The translations under genes and the position numbers were made by a program. The notes beneath the pieces are model-generated. The model was given only the letters and a program-made list of their open reading frames with translations, was not told the origin of the DNA and did no database searches. Positions 15,219 to 23,449 of a stretch of 32,221 nucleotides of DNA are shown here, piece after piece. The first letter of the stretch is position 1, and each line of letters opens with the position of its first letter. Source of the DNA: an uncultured Clostridia bacterium (GTDB lineage Bacteria > Bacillota > Clostridia > Christensenellales > Borkfalkiaceae); NCBI GenBank assembly GCA_947589565.1, contig CANQBW010000020.1:1-32221 (forward strand), given 5' to 3'.

Positions 15219-15329
15219 GTCATGTTGAGCAGCCGCGCCGCCTGCTAATTAGCAGGCGGCGCGGCGTCGTCGAAACATCCCCTTTCGTTTCGACGGGGCA
15301 AGCGCCCCGCGGCTACTGCCGCGGGGCGC
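15219..15329. repeat. cluster of three long GC-rich hairpins
   Basis: A 34-base perfect palindrome without loop (15232-15265, arms GCCGCGCCGCCTGCTAA), an 8-bp hairpin GTCGAAAC/GTTTCGAC (15269-15294), and a 12-bp hairpin GCGCCCCGCGGC with a TACT loop (15302-15329). The frame GTCATGTTGAGC ... GTCGAAACATC resembles dispersed intergenic palindromic repeats of Firmicutes; a related GTCATTCTGAGC piece occurs on the minus strand near 20102. It starts 17 bases beyond the stop of the lipoprotein gene, so it may also end that transcript, although no T-run follows. Confidence 0.7.
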
Positions 15330-15345
15330 CTGTGAAATTCAAAAA

Positions 15346-16632
15346 TCAGAAATACCTTTTCCCGGGAAAGAGCGTCTGTTGGCTTGCGGAAGTCGCTTCC
15401 CCCATGATCCGCTCGCGAACGTACTTTCCGAAGTTTGCGCCGTTCGAGGAATCAAAACAGACGAGGTCCTTGTCGAAGAAGAGTCCGTGCGGGGTGCTGC
15501 CGTTGTTGTCCACATGCTTGAAGATCTTTGACCCCTGCGACATCGTGATGATCTCGTCGGGGATCCCCTTTTGCGCACGGTAATTGTTGATCAAAGAGGG
15601 CTGATCTCCGTTCGCCGTATCGACCATGATCATCAGCACTCTGTCCTTCACGCTTTGCTCTAAAGTGTTGTAGAACTTGAGGTGTTCCTCGAGCAGATAC
15701 TCGCAGGGGCTGCAGGCGACGAAGAAAAAGTCAAGATAGATGAGGTCCTTCCCCTTGGCAAGGTCGTAGAGACGCTCGTAATCTTCGGGGTCCTTCTTGG
15801 TATCCTTGACGAGGAAGTTGAACATCTTGTCGCCGACATTGACGAAGCCCTGAATTTCGGGGTCGTAGTCGGGATTGTTCCCGATCACGATCTCGCAGAA
15901 GGGTTTGTCCTCGCTCATCTCGCAATAGTTTGTCTGCAGATAGGGATCGCCGAGATTGTCTGCCCGCACAATGTACTTGTAGCGGGGAAGCTCGACTTCG
16001 AGGCTCGCCTCTGCCTTATCGATAATTTTATAGACGTTCGAATCCTTGTAGATCAGGATCCGCGTGTTCTCCGTGATCGCAAAATTGCAACCTGTATCGG
16101 CTTTCAGAGTGATTTGGTAGGAAATCGTCTCCTCCATCTCGTCCTTTGTCTGACAGCGCGAACAGATGCGGTACTTTTTTCCGTCCGACCCCGTCTGCAC
16201 GGGACCGAAGTCGTGTCCGAGCGCGTCTACAGAGCGCGTCTCCGTCGCGTCGCATCCCTCGCAGACCCAGAGCTCCTCTCCCTTTTCGGAACAGGTCGCA
16301 TCTTTCAGGGTCTTGGAAAACTTCATGCTGTGTTTGTGCGACTCCTCTTTATCCGGATTTTCGGGTTTCGGGTCTTTGCTCGGATTCTCCGACGGGTCTT
16401 TGCTCGAATTTTCCGGCGCAGGATCTTTATCCGGATTTTCCGACGGGTTCTTGTCGGGATTTTCGGGCGCAGGGTCTTTCGGGTCCTTATCCGGATTTTC
16501 GGGATTCGGATTTTGCGTGCCCTGCTGCTGTTCACCGGAACCGGTGTCCCCCTTCTCCTCGTTGCAAGCGCAGAAAAAGACGCCGAGCGACAGGCTCAAA
16601 ATGATCGAAAGAATCAGTGTAACCTTTTTCAT
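15346..16632 (-). CDS. thioredoxin-fold lipoprotein with repeat linker
   Basis: A 428-residue protein. A signal sequence ends in a lipobox-like FCAC (probable lipidated C23). Residues ~41-95 are a low-complexity linker of repeated PENPDKDP-type units. Residues ~100-165 hold a cysteine-rich module (C114, C124, C127, C157, C160) of the kind found in clostridial surface proteins ('ATCSEKGEELWVCEGC', then ALGHDFG). The C-terminal domain is thioredoxin-like, with CSPC at 307-310 and the cis-proline loop STPHG near 379-383. It probably acts as an envelope thiol-disulfide enzyme tethered to the membrane. A strong GAGGAGG site precedes the ATG. Confidence 0.82.
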   Translation of the reverse strand: MKKVTLILSIILSLSLGVFFCACNEEKGDTGSGEQQQGTQNPNPENPDKDPKDPAPENPDKNPSENPDKDPAPENSSKDPSENPSKDPKPENPDKEESHKHSMKFSKTLKDATCSEKGEELWVCEGCDATETRSVDALGHDFGPVQTGSDGKKYRICSRCQTKDEMEETISYQITLKADTGCNFAITENTRILIYKDSNVYKIIDKAEASLEVELPRYKYIVRADNLGDPYLQTNYCEMSEDKPFCEIVIGNNPDYDPEIQGFVNVGDKMFNFLVKDTKKDPEDYERLYDLAKGKDLIYLDFFFVACSPCEYLLEEHLKFYNTLEQSVKDRVLMIMVDTANGDQPSLINNYRAQKGIPDEIITMSQGSKIFKHVDNNGSTPHGLFFDKDLVCFDSSNGANFGKYVRERIMGEATSASQQTLFPGKRYF

Positions 16633-16659
16633 ACACTACCTCCTCATCTCTTTGAGCCC

Positions 16660-16688
16660 ATTATATCATAGAATCGGAGAGAAATCAA
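16660..16688 (-). promoter_or_regulatory. promoter of the thioredoxin-fold lipoprotein
   Basis: Minus strand TTGATT (16683-16688), 17-base spacer, TATAAT (16660-16665). The -35 box overlaps the stop codon region of the sensor-kinase gene upstream. Confidence 0.75.
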
Positions 16689-19600
16689 GACAGAATCTTT
16701 TCGAGCAAATTCAGCATTTTGTCGATATTGATCGGCTTGGAGAGGTGGCCGTTCATTCCCGCCTCATAGGCGCTCTCCTTGTCCTCCTCAAAGGCGTTTG
16801 CCGTGACGGCAATGACGGGAACGCTTGCAAGCTCCTTGTTTTCGAGCCCGCGGATCTTCTTGGTCGCCTCATAGCCGTTCATGATGGGCATCTGGACGTC
16901 CATGAGCACGAGGTCATAGTATCCGGGCTCGGATTTTTGCACCATTTCAAAGGCGACCTTGCCGTTTTCGGCGCATTCGACTTTGAATCCCGCCTCTTCA
17001 AGAATTTCCTCGGCGATCTCGCGGTTGAGTTCGTTGTCCTCGGCGAGCAAGATGCGCTTTCCCTTGAAGAAGTACTCCTTGGGAGCCTCCTCCTGCTTTT
17101 GCGGCGTTTTTCCGAGGCTCTTTTCGAGCGCACGGTGCAGATCGGAGGCAAAGAGGGGCTTGGAAAGGAATCCCGTCACGCCCGCCGCCCGCGCGTCCTG
17201 TTCGATGTCCGCCCAGTCATATGCGGACATGAGAATGATGGGCGAGTCGTCGCCGATGATCGCGCGGATCTGCTTGACGGTTGCAATACCGTCCATATCG
17301 GGCATCGACCAGTCGACGATATAGACCTCGAAGGGATGTCCGAGTTCGATCGCCTCCGTCGTCCGGACGACCGCCTCCTTTCCCGTGACCGTCCACTCCG
17401 CCTTCATGCCGATGTTGCGGAGCATCTTGGAGACGCTCTGGCAGGAAATGAGATCGTCGTCGACGACGAGGGCATACAGCCCCTTGAGTTCGGTGAGAGA
17501 GTTGAGTTCGGGCTCCTCCTCCGCAAATCTGAACTTGAGGGTGACCGTAAACTCGGTGCCGACCCCCTGTTCGCTCTCGACCGTGATGGTTCCCCCCATC
17601 ATGTCGACGATATTCTTGGTGATCGCCATGCCGAGTCCCGTCCCCTGAATGCCGCTGACCGTGGAATTTCTCTCCCGCGTGAAGGGGTCGAACACCGTCT
17701 TTGCAAATTCGGCGCTCATGCCGATACCCGTATCCCTGACGCTGAAGACATAGGTTCCGAAGCCCTCCTCTTCGCAGGGGCTCTGAGTGACCTTGATGAA
17801 CACCGACCCGCCGCTCTTTGTGAATTTGATGGCGTTGGAGACGAGGTTGAGCATGATCTGGTTGAGCCGAAGCTTGTCGCAGTAAATTTCCTCGTTGGAG
17901 ATGTCCACGGTGTCGATAAAGAGCTCCAAATGTTTGGAATGGATATCCGATTGAATGATATTGCGGATCCCCTGCAGAATATCCGCGAGATTTTCGGGCC
18001 GCTCCTCGATGTGGACCTTTCCCGACTCGATCCTGCTCATGTCGAGGACGTCGTTGATGAGGGAGAGCAGGTGGTTGGACGCCTGAGAAATTTTCGCAAG
18101 ATAGTCGAGCGCGCGCTCCCTGTTGTCGACATGGGTGGTCGCGAGCGCGGTGAAGCCGATGATCGCGTTCATGGGGGTGCGGATGTCGTGCGACATGTTG
18201 TTGAGGAAGGTCGTCTTGGAGCGGTTGGCGGCGTCGGCGGCGTGCAGGGCGACGGAGAGTTCCTCTGTCTTTGCCTGAAGCTCGCTCGTCGCCTCGGTCA
18301 CCTTCTGCTGCAATTTGCGCTGGTTCAAGGTTCTCACGACGAGCATCGCGACGGAAAAGAGAAGCAGCAGCACCGCCGCGACGATGACGCCGATGTAGAC
18401 GGGATTTCTCAGCAGGAATGTACCGAGATCGGTGTCCCCCGAGGGGCGGAATTTCGTGACCTGTTCGGTGACGACGGAGGAGGAAGTGGTCTTATCGAGC
18501 GCCAAAACGCACTTGTTCAGAAGGGAGAGGAGCAATGTGCTGTTCTTCGTACAATTGACGCCGAAGGCATAGTTCGTAGAGGTCTCCCCGATGAGTTCGG
18601 AGATGAGGTCCCCCCTCTGATCCTGCCATATAAACAGCTCGGCGACGTAGGAGAGGGTCACCGTGGCGTCGCACTCCCCCTTTTTGACCGCCTCGATGCT
18701 CTCCTCGATGGAATTGTACTGTTTGACCGTCGTGTTCTCTCCGACGTATTTGTCGAGGTAGTTCGAATAGGAGTTGTCCACATATTTGATCGTTGCGAAC
18801 TTGGTCGGCTGCCCCTTGAGGTTCCTGCGCTTGATCAGCGTGTGCGTGGTCGAATAGTAGACGTCCGTCGTCTTGTACCCCTCCTCCTCGGCGAGATACA
18901 GATCGTCGTTGAAGTCGAGGACGATGTCGACCGCCCCGGGGTCCTCGCGCAGTTTATAGTACTCCGCGCGATCCTTGACGGGGACGTACTCGTAGGGAAT
19001 GTGAATTTTTTCCGCCATTTTCTCGAAGAGAGCGGGGAAGATGCCCATCGCCTTCCCCCCTTCGAAATAGGAATAGGGCGGGCGGTCGGGGTTGAAGGTC
19101 ACTTTGAGTTTCTCTCCCGAGGCGGCGAGGGATCTTAAATACTCCCGCTCCTCCGAGCTTATGACGATGTTTCCGCTCGCGTCGGTCGAATAGTACTTGT
19201 CGTTGAGGGTGTTCCGCCACTCCGGCTCCTGCAGATCGAGAAGATCGATCGCCTCGTTGATTCTATCCATGAGCTCGGAATTATTCTTGTTTGTACAGAT
19301 GTAGAAGGGCGTCGAGGAGAGCGATTCCATGAGCCACTCCCCCTCCATGAGCCGAAGGCTGCCCGAGACGATCCCGTCGACGCTTCCCTCTTTGAGCGCA
19401 GAGGAAAGCTCAAAGTCCGTCTCGAAATAGACGGGCGTGTACGTAAATTTCCCCTCGGCGAACTCCTCGAAGACCTTGTTCTTGGAATTTCCCTCGAGCA
19501 TTCCGATTTTGAGACCGTTGTAGGTCGAATAGTCTCCCTTTGAGACAGTGCTGTTTCCCGCCTTGACCGTAAAGACGGTGGAGTTCATGCCGATGTCCTT

Positions 19601-19939
19601 CTCCGAAAACAAAAACAGCTCCTCCCGTTCGGGCGTGCGGGAGACGGATGTGACGACGTCGAGTTCTCCCTTTTCGAGAAGTTCGAGACAGTCGGAATAA
19701 GACTTTTCATATCCGGCATACTCGTATTCCCAATCCCCGAATCGGGCGATGAGCTGCAAAAATTCATAGCCGTATCCGCTGCGCCTGCCCGTCTCGTCCT
19801 GGTTGTGATAGCCGGGGAAAGAGAAGAAGCCCACACGGACCTTTCGCGTCTGAGCAAGAGCCGCCGAAGGAGCAAACGGCAGAAAGACAGCCGCAACGAT
19901 GAAGATCAGCAGGATGCAAATGATTCTCTTGAATTTCAT
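16685..19939 (-). CDS. hybrid sensor kinase with two SBP3 sensor and two receiver domains
   Basis: A 1084-residue BvgS-like protein. Residues 1-30 are a signal sequence. Two periplasmic-binding-type (SBP_bac_3) domains follow at about 33-255 and 277-495, then a membrane helix at 513-536 and a linking coiled coil. The kinase core has 'NMSHDIRTPMNAIIGF' with phospho-acceptor H584 and an ATPase domain with N-box 'LNLVSNAIKF' and GTGLGMAI. Two receivers follow, with phospho-acceptors D876 ('VYIVDWSMPDMDG') and D1014 ('VLMDVQMPIMNG'). It probably senses an amino acid or similar small ligand outside the cell. No output domain or adjacent response-regulator gene is present, so its target is elsewhere. 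The ATG has no ribosome binding site. Confidence 0.93.
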   Translation of the reverse strand: MKFKRIICILLIFIVAAVFLPFAPSAALAQTRKVRVGFFSFPGYHNQDETGRRSGYGYEFLQLIARFGDWEYEYAGYEKSYSDCLELLEKGELDVVTSVSRTPEREELFLFSEKDIGMNSTVFTVKAGNSTVSKGDYSTYNGLKIGMLEGNSKNKVFEEFAEGKFTYTPVYFETDFELSSALKEGSVDGIVSGSLRLMEGEWLMESLSSTPFYICTNKNNSELMDRINEAIDLLDLQEPEWRNTLNDKYYSTDASGNIVISSEEREYLRSLAASGEKLKVTFNPDRPPYSYFEGGKAMGIFPALFEKMAEKIHIPYEYVPVKDRAEYYKLREDPGAVDIVLDFNDDLYLAEEEGYKTTDVYYSTTHTLIKRRNLKGQPTKFATIKYVDNSYSNYLDKYVGENTTVKQYNSIEESIEAVKKGECDATVTLSYVAELFIWQDQRGDLISELIGETSTNYAFGVNCTKNSTLLLSLLNKCVLALDKTTSSSVVTEQVTKFRPSGDTDLGTFLLRNPVYIGVIVAAVLLLLFSVAMLVVRTLNQRKLQQKVTEATSELQAKTEELSVALHAADAANRSKTTFLNNMSHDIRTPMNAIIGFTALATTHVDNRERALDYLAKISQASNHLLSLINDVLDMSRIESGKVHIEERPENLADILQGIRNIIQSDIHSKHLELFIDTVDISNEEIYCDKLRLNQIMLNLVSNAIKFTKSGGSVFIKVTQSPCEEEGFGTYVFSVRDTGIGMSAEFAKTVFDPFTRERNSTVSGIQGTGLGMAITKNIVDMMGGTITVESEQGVGTEFTVTLKFRFAEEEPELNSLTELKGLYALVVDDDLISCQSVSKMLRNIGMKAEWTVTGKEAVVRTTEAIELGHPFEVYIVDWSMPDMDGIATVKQIRAIIGDDSPIILMSAYDWADIEQDARAAGVTGFLSKPLFASDLHRALEKSLGKTPQKQEEAPKEYFFKGKRILLAEDNELNREIAEEILEEAGFKVECAENGKVAFEMVQKSEPGYYDLVLMDVQMPIMNGYEATKKIRGLENKELASVPVIAVTANAFEEDKESAYEAGMNGHLSKPINIDKMLNLLEKILS

Positions 19940-19949
19940 AATCTATTGT

Positions 19950-19978
19950 ATTATAGCACAATCGGTTTTCGCCGTCAA
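19950..19978 (-). promoter_or_regulatory. promoter of the hybrid sensor kinase
   Basis: Minus strand TTGACG (19973-19978), 17-base spacer, TATAAT (19950-19955). Transcription should begin about 4 bases before the ATG at 19939, giving a nearly leaderless message. Confidence 0.8.
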
Positions 19979-20021
19979 TGATTTCACTTTCATTTCGCCA
20001 AAAAGCTCTCTTTTTCATGAC

Positions 20022-20050
20022 AAAAGGGAGGCAAAAGCCTCCCTTTCGGA
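20022..20050. terminator. terminator downstream of the khpA operon
   Basis: AAAGGGAGGC (20023-20032) pairs perfectly with GCCTCCCTTT (20037-20046) around a four-base loop. On the minus strand the stem runs straight into TTTTG. It ends transcription coming from khpA through the repeat block and shields the kinase gene promoter. Confidence 0.75.
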
Positions 20051-20112
20051 TTTGCGAAAATTGACAGCTGCCCTTGCTTCGTCACTCCGCTCAGAATGAC
20101 ATGTCTAACACA

Positions 20113-20154
20113 ACTTTTCCTCGACAAAAATATTGCGCAGCAAGATTTTTGCCG
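20113..20154 (+). repeat. module H, first copy (double hairpin)
   Basis: TTTTCCTCGA leads into a stem CAAAAAT (20125-20131) with ATTTTTG (20145-20151), capped by an inner stem TTGC-gca-GCAA (20133-20143), ending in CCGAAAAA. The same frame occurs at 22957 and 24560 with different but again complementary stem bases. Unit u0 follows directly. Confidence 0.75.
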
Positions 20155-20173
20155 AAAAAACAACCAAGCTGGT

Positions 20174-20296
20174 AGCTCTTTTCAGAGCCGAGCAAGACAA
20201 GGAGAGCGAGGAAAACTCGAGGGAGTTTACTAAAGAGGTAAATGACCGAGAGTTGCCACAGCTCGACACAGTATTGCGATGGCTATCAAAAGAGCT
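20174..20296 (+). repeat. structured repeat unit u0, downstream of khpA
   Basis: A 123-base element closed by AGCTCTTTT (20174-20182) with AAAAGAGCT (20288-20296), then AGCC (20186-20189) with GGCT (20281-20284). Inside is a hairpin AACTC/GAGTT and TTTAC/GTAAA (20214-20254) with the internal loop GAGGGAG/TGACCGA. It ends three bases from the khpA stop codon. Confidence 0.85.
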
Positions 20297-20299
20297 TCT

Positions 20300-20533
20300 T
20301 TAGTGTTCGCGGATCTCGATATTATACTTCTTACTCTCTCTCGGGGTCGCGGAGCGCACGATGGTCCTGAGCGCCTTTGCGATCTTCCCCTGCTTTCCGA
20401 TGACTTTGCCCATATCCGACTCCGAAAGAAGGATCGTCACGTTGATACAGTCCTCTTTTTCCTCGACGGCGTATTCGACGTGTTCCTTATCCTGGGCAAA
20501 ATAGTTGACGACGTACTTGATCAACTCCAACAT
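20300..20533 (-). CDS. khpA: KH-domain RNA-binding protein KhpA
   Basis: A 77-residue single KH-domain protein (YlqC/KhpA family) with the RNA-binding loop GKQG at 46-49 within 'MGKVIGKQGKIAKALRTIVR'. KhpA works with KhpB in Gram-positive bacteria to bind RNA and affects cell division and elongation. It follows rpsP by 17 bases, the usual position in Firmicutes. The genes rimM, trmD and rplS, commonly next, are absent here; a structured repeat block follows instead. Confidence 0.92.
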   Translation of the reverse strand: MLELIKYVVNYFAQDKEHVEYAVEEKEDCINVTILLSESDMGKVIGKQGKIAKALRTIVRSATPRESKKYNIEIREH

Positions 20534-20550
20534 AATTTTATCTCCCTATC

Positions 20551-20844
20551 TTATTTCTTGCTCTTTTTTCCCTTGGTCTTTGCGGGAGAGAGTCTCGTGG
20601 GCTTTTCCATTGCGCCGCACTGCACGAGGAGAGACTTGACGGTCTCCGTCGGCTGAACACCTTTTGCAAGCCAACCCTTTGCCTTCTCGACGTCCATCGT
20701 CAGCGTGACGGGATTCGATTTGGGATCGAAAAATCCGACCTTGTCGATGTACTCGCCGGTCGCCGCCTTTCTCGCGTCCACGACCACAATGCGGTAGACG
20801 GGGGATTTCTTATCTCCCATTCTCACCAGTCTCATTTTTACCAT
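20551..20844 (-). CDS. rpsP: 30S ribosomal protein S16
   Basis: A 97-residue protein with the S16 signature 'MRLVRMGDKKSPVYRIVVVD' and 'GFFDPKSNP'. A lysine-rich tail follows. It is an assembly and structural protein of the small ribosomal subunit. GGAGGT precedes the ATG, 27 bases after the ffh stop. Confidence 0.97.
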   Translation of the reverse strand: MVKMRLVRMGDKKSPVYRIVVVDARKAATGEYIDKVGFFDPKSNPVTLTMDVEKAKGWLAKGVQPTETVKSLLVQCGAMEKPTRLSPAKTKGKKSKK

Positions 20845-20871
20845 ATGTTTACCTCCGAATTTTTCTTCTAT

Positions 20872-22188
20872 TTAAAAGGGAAAGCGCATTTTGCCTTTGC
20901 CCTTCATTCGCTTCATGAGTTCCTTGGTCTGCTCGAACTGTTTGAGCAGCTGGTTGATCTCCTGCACGGACGTGCCCGAGCCGAGCGCGATCCTTCTCTT
21001 TCGAGAGGAGTTGATGATCTGCGGCATGTCCCGCTCCTTCTGCGTCATGGAGAGGATGATCGCCTTGGTACGCTCGAGTTTCTTCTCGTCGAACGCATCG
21101 TCGTCGAGCCGATATTTTCCCGCGCCCGGGAGCATACTCATAAGCGCTCCCGCGCCCCCCATGCGTTTGAGCGTTTCGAACTGTTCCAGATAGTCGCCGA
21201 GCGTAAAGGAATTTTCGCGCATTTTGCGCTCCATGTCCTTCATTTGCTTCTCGGTGACCGCCTCCTGCGCCTTTTCGATGAGGGAGAGCACATCGCCCAT
21301 TCCCAAAATGCGGCTCGCCATGCGGTCGGGATAGAAGGGTTCGAGATCGGTGATCTTTTCCCCCACGCCGATGAACTTGATGGGCTTGCCCGTCACCGCC
21401 TTGATGGAGAGACATGCCCCGCCCCGCGTGTCGCCGTCGAGCTTGGTCAGAATGACGCCCGTGATCGACAATCTTGCGTTGAAGGTCTCTGCGACATTGA
21501 CCGCGTCCTGACCCGTCATCGCGTCGACGGTGAGCAGAATTTCCGTGACAGGTACCGTTTTTTTGATCTCTTCGAGCTCCGCCATCAACTTTTCGTCGAT
21601 GTGCAGCCGCCCCGCCGTGTCGATGATGACCGTATCGTAGCCCATCTTCTGCGCGTACTCGACCGCCTGTCTCGCCGTCTTGGGCGGGTCCTGCGTGCCC
21701 TTTTCGAAGACCTCCGTCTCCGCCTTTTTGCCGACGACTTTGAGCTGTTCGATCGCCGCGGGCCGATAGATGTCGCAGGCGACAAGCAGCGGTCTCTTGC
21801 CCTGCTTTTTGAGCTGGACGGAGAGCTTCGCGCACATCGTCGTCTTGCCCGCGCCCTGCAGTCCGCACATCATGATGACGGTCGGCGGTTTCTGCGCGAC
21901 TTCGAGCTTGGAATTTCCCGACCCCATCAGCGCGATCAGCTCGTCGTTGACGATCTTGATGACCTGCTGCGCGGGATTCAGCGATTCGAGCACCTGCTGC
22001 CCCACCGCCTTCTCGGAGACGTTCGCGATGAACTCCTTCGCCACGCGAATATTGACGTCCGCCTCGAGGAGCGCAATGCGGACTTCCCGCATCGCAGTCC
22101 TGATCTCGAGTTCCGTCAGCTTTCCGCGCTTGGTGAGCTTGGAAAAGATATGATTGAGCCGCTCCGAGAGCGAGCCGAAAAGCGCCAT
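20872..22188 (-). CDS. ffh: signal recognition particle GTPase Ffh
   Basis: A 438-residue SRP54 homologue. The N domain is followed by the G domain with P-loop GLQGAGKTT (109-117), DTAGRLHID and TKLDGDTRGGA. The methionine-rich M domain (about 330-438, e.g. 'MKRMKGKGKMRFPF') binds signal sequences and SRP RNA. It targets nascent membrane proteins to FtsY. The ATG follows the ylxM stop with no gap. Length and motifs are normal. The partner receptor is encoded about 1.3 kb upstream in the same orientation. Confidence 0.98.
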   Translation of the reverse strand: MALFGSLSERLNHIFSKLTKRGKLTELEIRTAMREVRIALLEADVNIRVAKEFIANVSEKAVGQQVLESLNPAQQVIKIVNDELIALMGSGNSKLEVAQKPPTVIMMCGLQGAGKTTMCAKLSVQLKKQGKRPLLVACDIYRPAAIEQLKVVGKKAETEVFEKGTQDPPKTARQAVEYAQKMGYDTVIIDTAGRLHIDEKLMAELEEIKKTVPVTEILLTVDAMTGQDAVNVAETFNARLSITGVILTKLDGDTRGGACLSIKAVTGKPIKFIGVGEKITDLEPFYPDRMASRILGMGDVLSLIEKAQEAVTEKQMKDMERKMRENSFTLGDYLEQFETLKRMGGAGALMSMLPGAGKYRLDDDAFDEKKLERTKAIILSMTQKERDMPQIINSSRKRRIALGSGTSVQEINQLLKQFEQTKELMKRMKGKGKMRFPF

Positions 22189-22557
22189 TTAGTTCTCCTC
22201 CACGATTTCCCCGACCGTCAGAAGTTTTTCGATCTCGTCCATTTCCGCGGTAAATTCGGGGTGCTGCCGCTTGAAATTTTCAAGCGCACGGGAAACATCC
22301 GTCATCATAAAACTCACTTCCAAAGAATAGCTTTGATTCTGCTCGAAGTGATGCAGTTTACTCTCGTAAAAATCCAGAAGTTCTCTTGACTTTTTGAGCG
22401 TCTCGGAGACCGCCTGCCGCGAGACCCCCTTCTGCTCGGCGATCTCCGATAAGGAGAGATCGCAGGAGTAGTAGAGCTCGCAGATTTCGCTCTGCGTGTC
22501 GGTCAAAAGCGGATGATACAGATCCCAGAGACCTAAATAGTGAATTTGCTGCTTCAA
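22189..22557 (-). CDS. ylxM: YlxM-family SRP-associated DNA-binding protein
   Basis: A 122-residue protein of the YlxM/p13 (UPF0122) family. It has a sigma-70 region 4-like helix-turn-helix 'LSLSEIAEQKGVSRQAVSET' near 34-53 after 'LTDTQSEICELYYSCD'. It starts with TTG at 22557, placed behind GAGAGGG and 42 bases after a perfect promoter. It is directly followed by ffh, its constant partner in Firmicutes, where YlxM modulates the SRP. It is slightly longer than average at its C-terminus. Confidence 0.93.
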   Translation of the reverse strand: MKQQIHYLGLWDLYHPLLTDTQSEICELYYSCDLSLSEIAEQKGVSRQAVSETLKKSRELLDFYESKLHHFEQNQSYSLEVSFMMTDVSRALENFKRQHPEFTAEMDEIEKLLTVGEIVEEN

Positions 22558-22598
22558 CTGCTTTCCCTCTCGCCAAACAAACCTTGACGCTTTTCTTC

Positions 22599-22627
22599 AT
22601 TATAGAAAAATTCTCCCCGCCTGTCAA
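22599..22627 (-). promoter_or_regulatory. promoter of ylxM-ffh-rpsP-khpA
   Basis: Minus strand TTGACA (22622-22627), 17-base spacer, TATAAT (22599-22604). Perfect consensus, in keeping with a strongly expressed operon. Confidence 0.88.
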
Positions 22628-22689
22628 GCATTTTTACTTGACAGAGAGAAGATATTTCGAAAAACTTCCTCTCCCGCCGGAAGGGCGGT

Positions 22690-22829
22690 AAGCGGAATCG
22701 CTTAAACAATGTCTCTTACGCGAAACGGACGTGTTACTTTTTTTACGAATACAAAAAAAGTAACCAAAAAAAATTTTGGGACACTTGCGGCGTGTCCCAA
22801 ACCCCGCGACGCTTTTTATTCGTAATACA
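22690..22829. repeat. hairpin array between ylxM promoter and element A1
   Basis: Three stems in a row: AAGCG/CGCTT (22690-22703), the perfect 12-bp stem GTTACTTTTTTT (22733-22744) with 22753-22764, and TTTGGGACAC (22775-22784) with GTGTCCCAAA (22792-22801). No coding frame is supported. The T- and A-runs make the second hairpin look like a bidirectional terminator for the membrane-protein message. Similar text is, from memory, frequent between genes in gut Clostridia. Confidence 0.6.
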
Positions 22830-22996
22830 GCCCTTTGTTCTAAATCCCACGGTGCGAGCAGGGTTTCCCTGCGCTGCACGACTCAATTTGCCGGCTTGCG
22901 GCTTATTGTCAATTGAAACAGCTTTGAGGACCAAGATGTGGGAACTCGAGAGTCAATTTCCTCGAACGAAAGATTCCGCAGGAAGATTTCGTTCAA
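22830..22996 (+). repeat. structured repeat A1
   Basis: About 167 bases that align with 24429-24600 (A2): both carry CCCTT-GTTCTAAAT, a central hairpin, ATTTGCCG ... CGGCTTATTGTC, TTGAAAC, TGTGGGAACTCGAGAGTC and the H double hairpin (here 22963-22994, CGAACGAAA, TTCC-gca-GGAA, TTTCGTTC). The central hairpin is GCAGGG/CCCTGC here and GGCAAGG/CCTTGCC in A2, different but again paired. It ends five bases from the stop codon of the membrane-protein gene. Confidence 0.8.
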
Positions 22997-22999
22997 AAC

Positions 23000-23449
23000 T
23001 TATAATGCTAATCCGATCTGTATCGCCGAGACCGTCTGAAGGACGGTAAAGACGGCGAGCGGGAGGATCGCAAAGGGATTTTTGCGGTCGGTCGACATCA
23101 GAATGAGGGCAAGGCAGGGCGAAATGATCACGAAGAACAGGACTGCAAAGTTCTGTTTTCCGCAGAAGAGCACGATCCACGCCGCATAGTAGAGCAAGAG
23201 AAGAAGGGAGAGCGACGTGAACGCCGTGTCGAAGAGCGGCTTTTTCTCGCGCTCCCGTCGCACGGTGACCGTGAGGATCGCCGCCGCGAAAAATCCGAAT
23301 AAGTGAGAGGCGACCGTCATCGCACCGTTGTCGACGCCGGATACCTCCGGCAGGCACCAATAGACGATGTACGGCAGAATGAGCAGGGCATAGAGGACGA
23401 CTGCCCAAAAGTCAAACCCGAATCGGAATTTTTCCAAGATCTTTTCCAT
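23000..23449 (-). CDS. unknown membrane protein coupled to ftsY
   Basis: A 149-residue protein with about four or five membrane helices ('FWAVVLYALLILPYIVYWCL', 'HLFGFFAAAILTVTV', 'LSLLLLLYYAAWIVLFC', 'FAVLFFVIISPCLALILM', then a C-terminal stretch) and short basic loops. I recognise no family. Its ATG overlaps the ftsY stop codon by one base (TAATG), so it is translated by coupling to ftsY. That suggests, without proof, a role linked to membrane protein insertion. Confidence 0.75.
   Translation of the reverse strand: MEKILEKFRFGFDFWAVVLYALLILPYIVYWCLPEVSGVDNGAMTVASHLFGFFAAAILTVTVRREREKKPLFDTAFTSLSLLLLLYYAAWIVLFCGKQNFAVLFFVIISPCLALILMSTDRKNPFAILPLAVFTVLQTVSAIQIGLAL

Noticed and set aside
16166..19138. 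990-codon open frame on the plus strand
   Set aside because: It is the antisense shadow of the thioredoxin-fold lipoprotein and the sensor kinase; its protein has no domain and is an out-of-frame mirror in GC-biased codons.
20278..20302. Extension of khpA into the repeat
   Set aside because: The TAA at 20300-20302 ends the frame at the normal KH-domain length.
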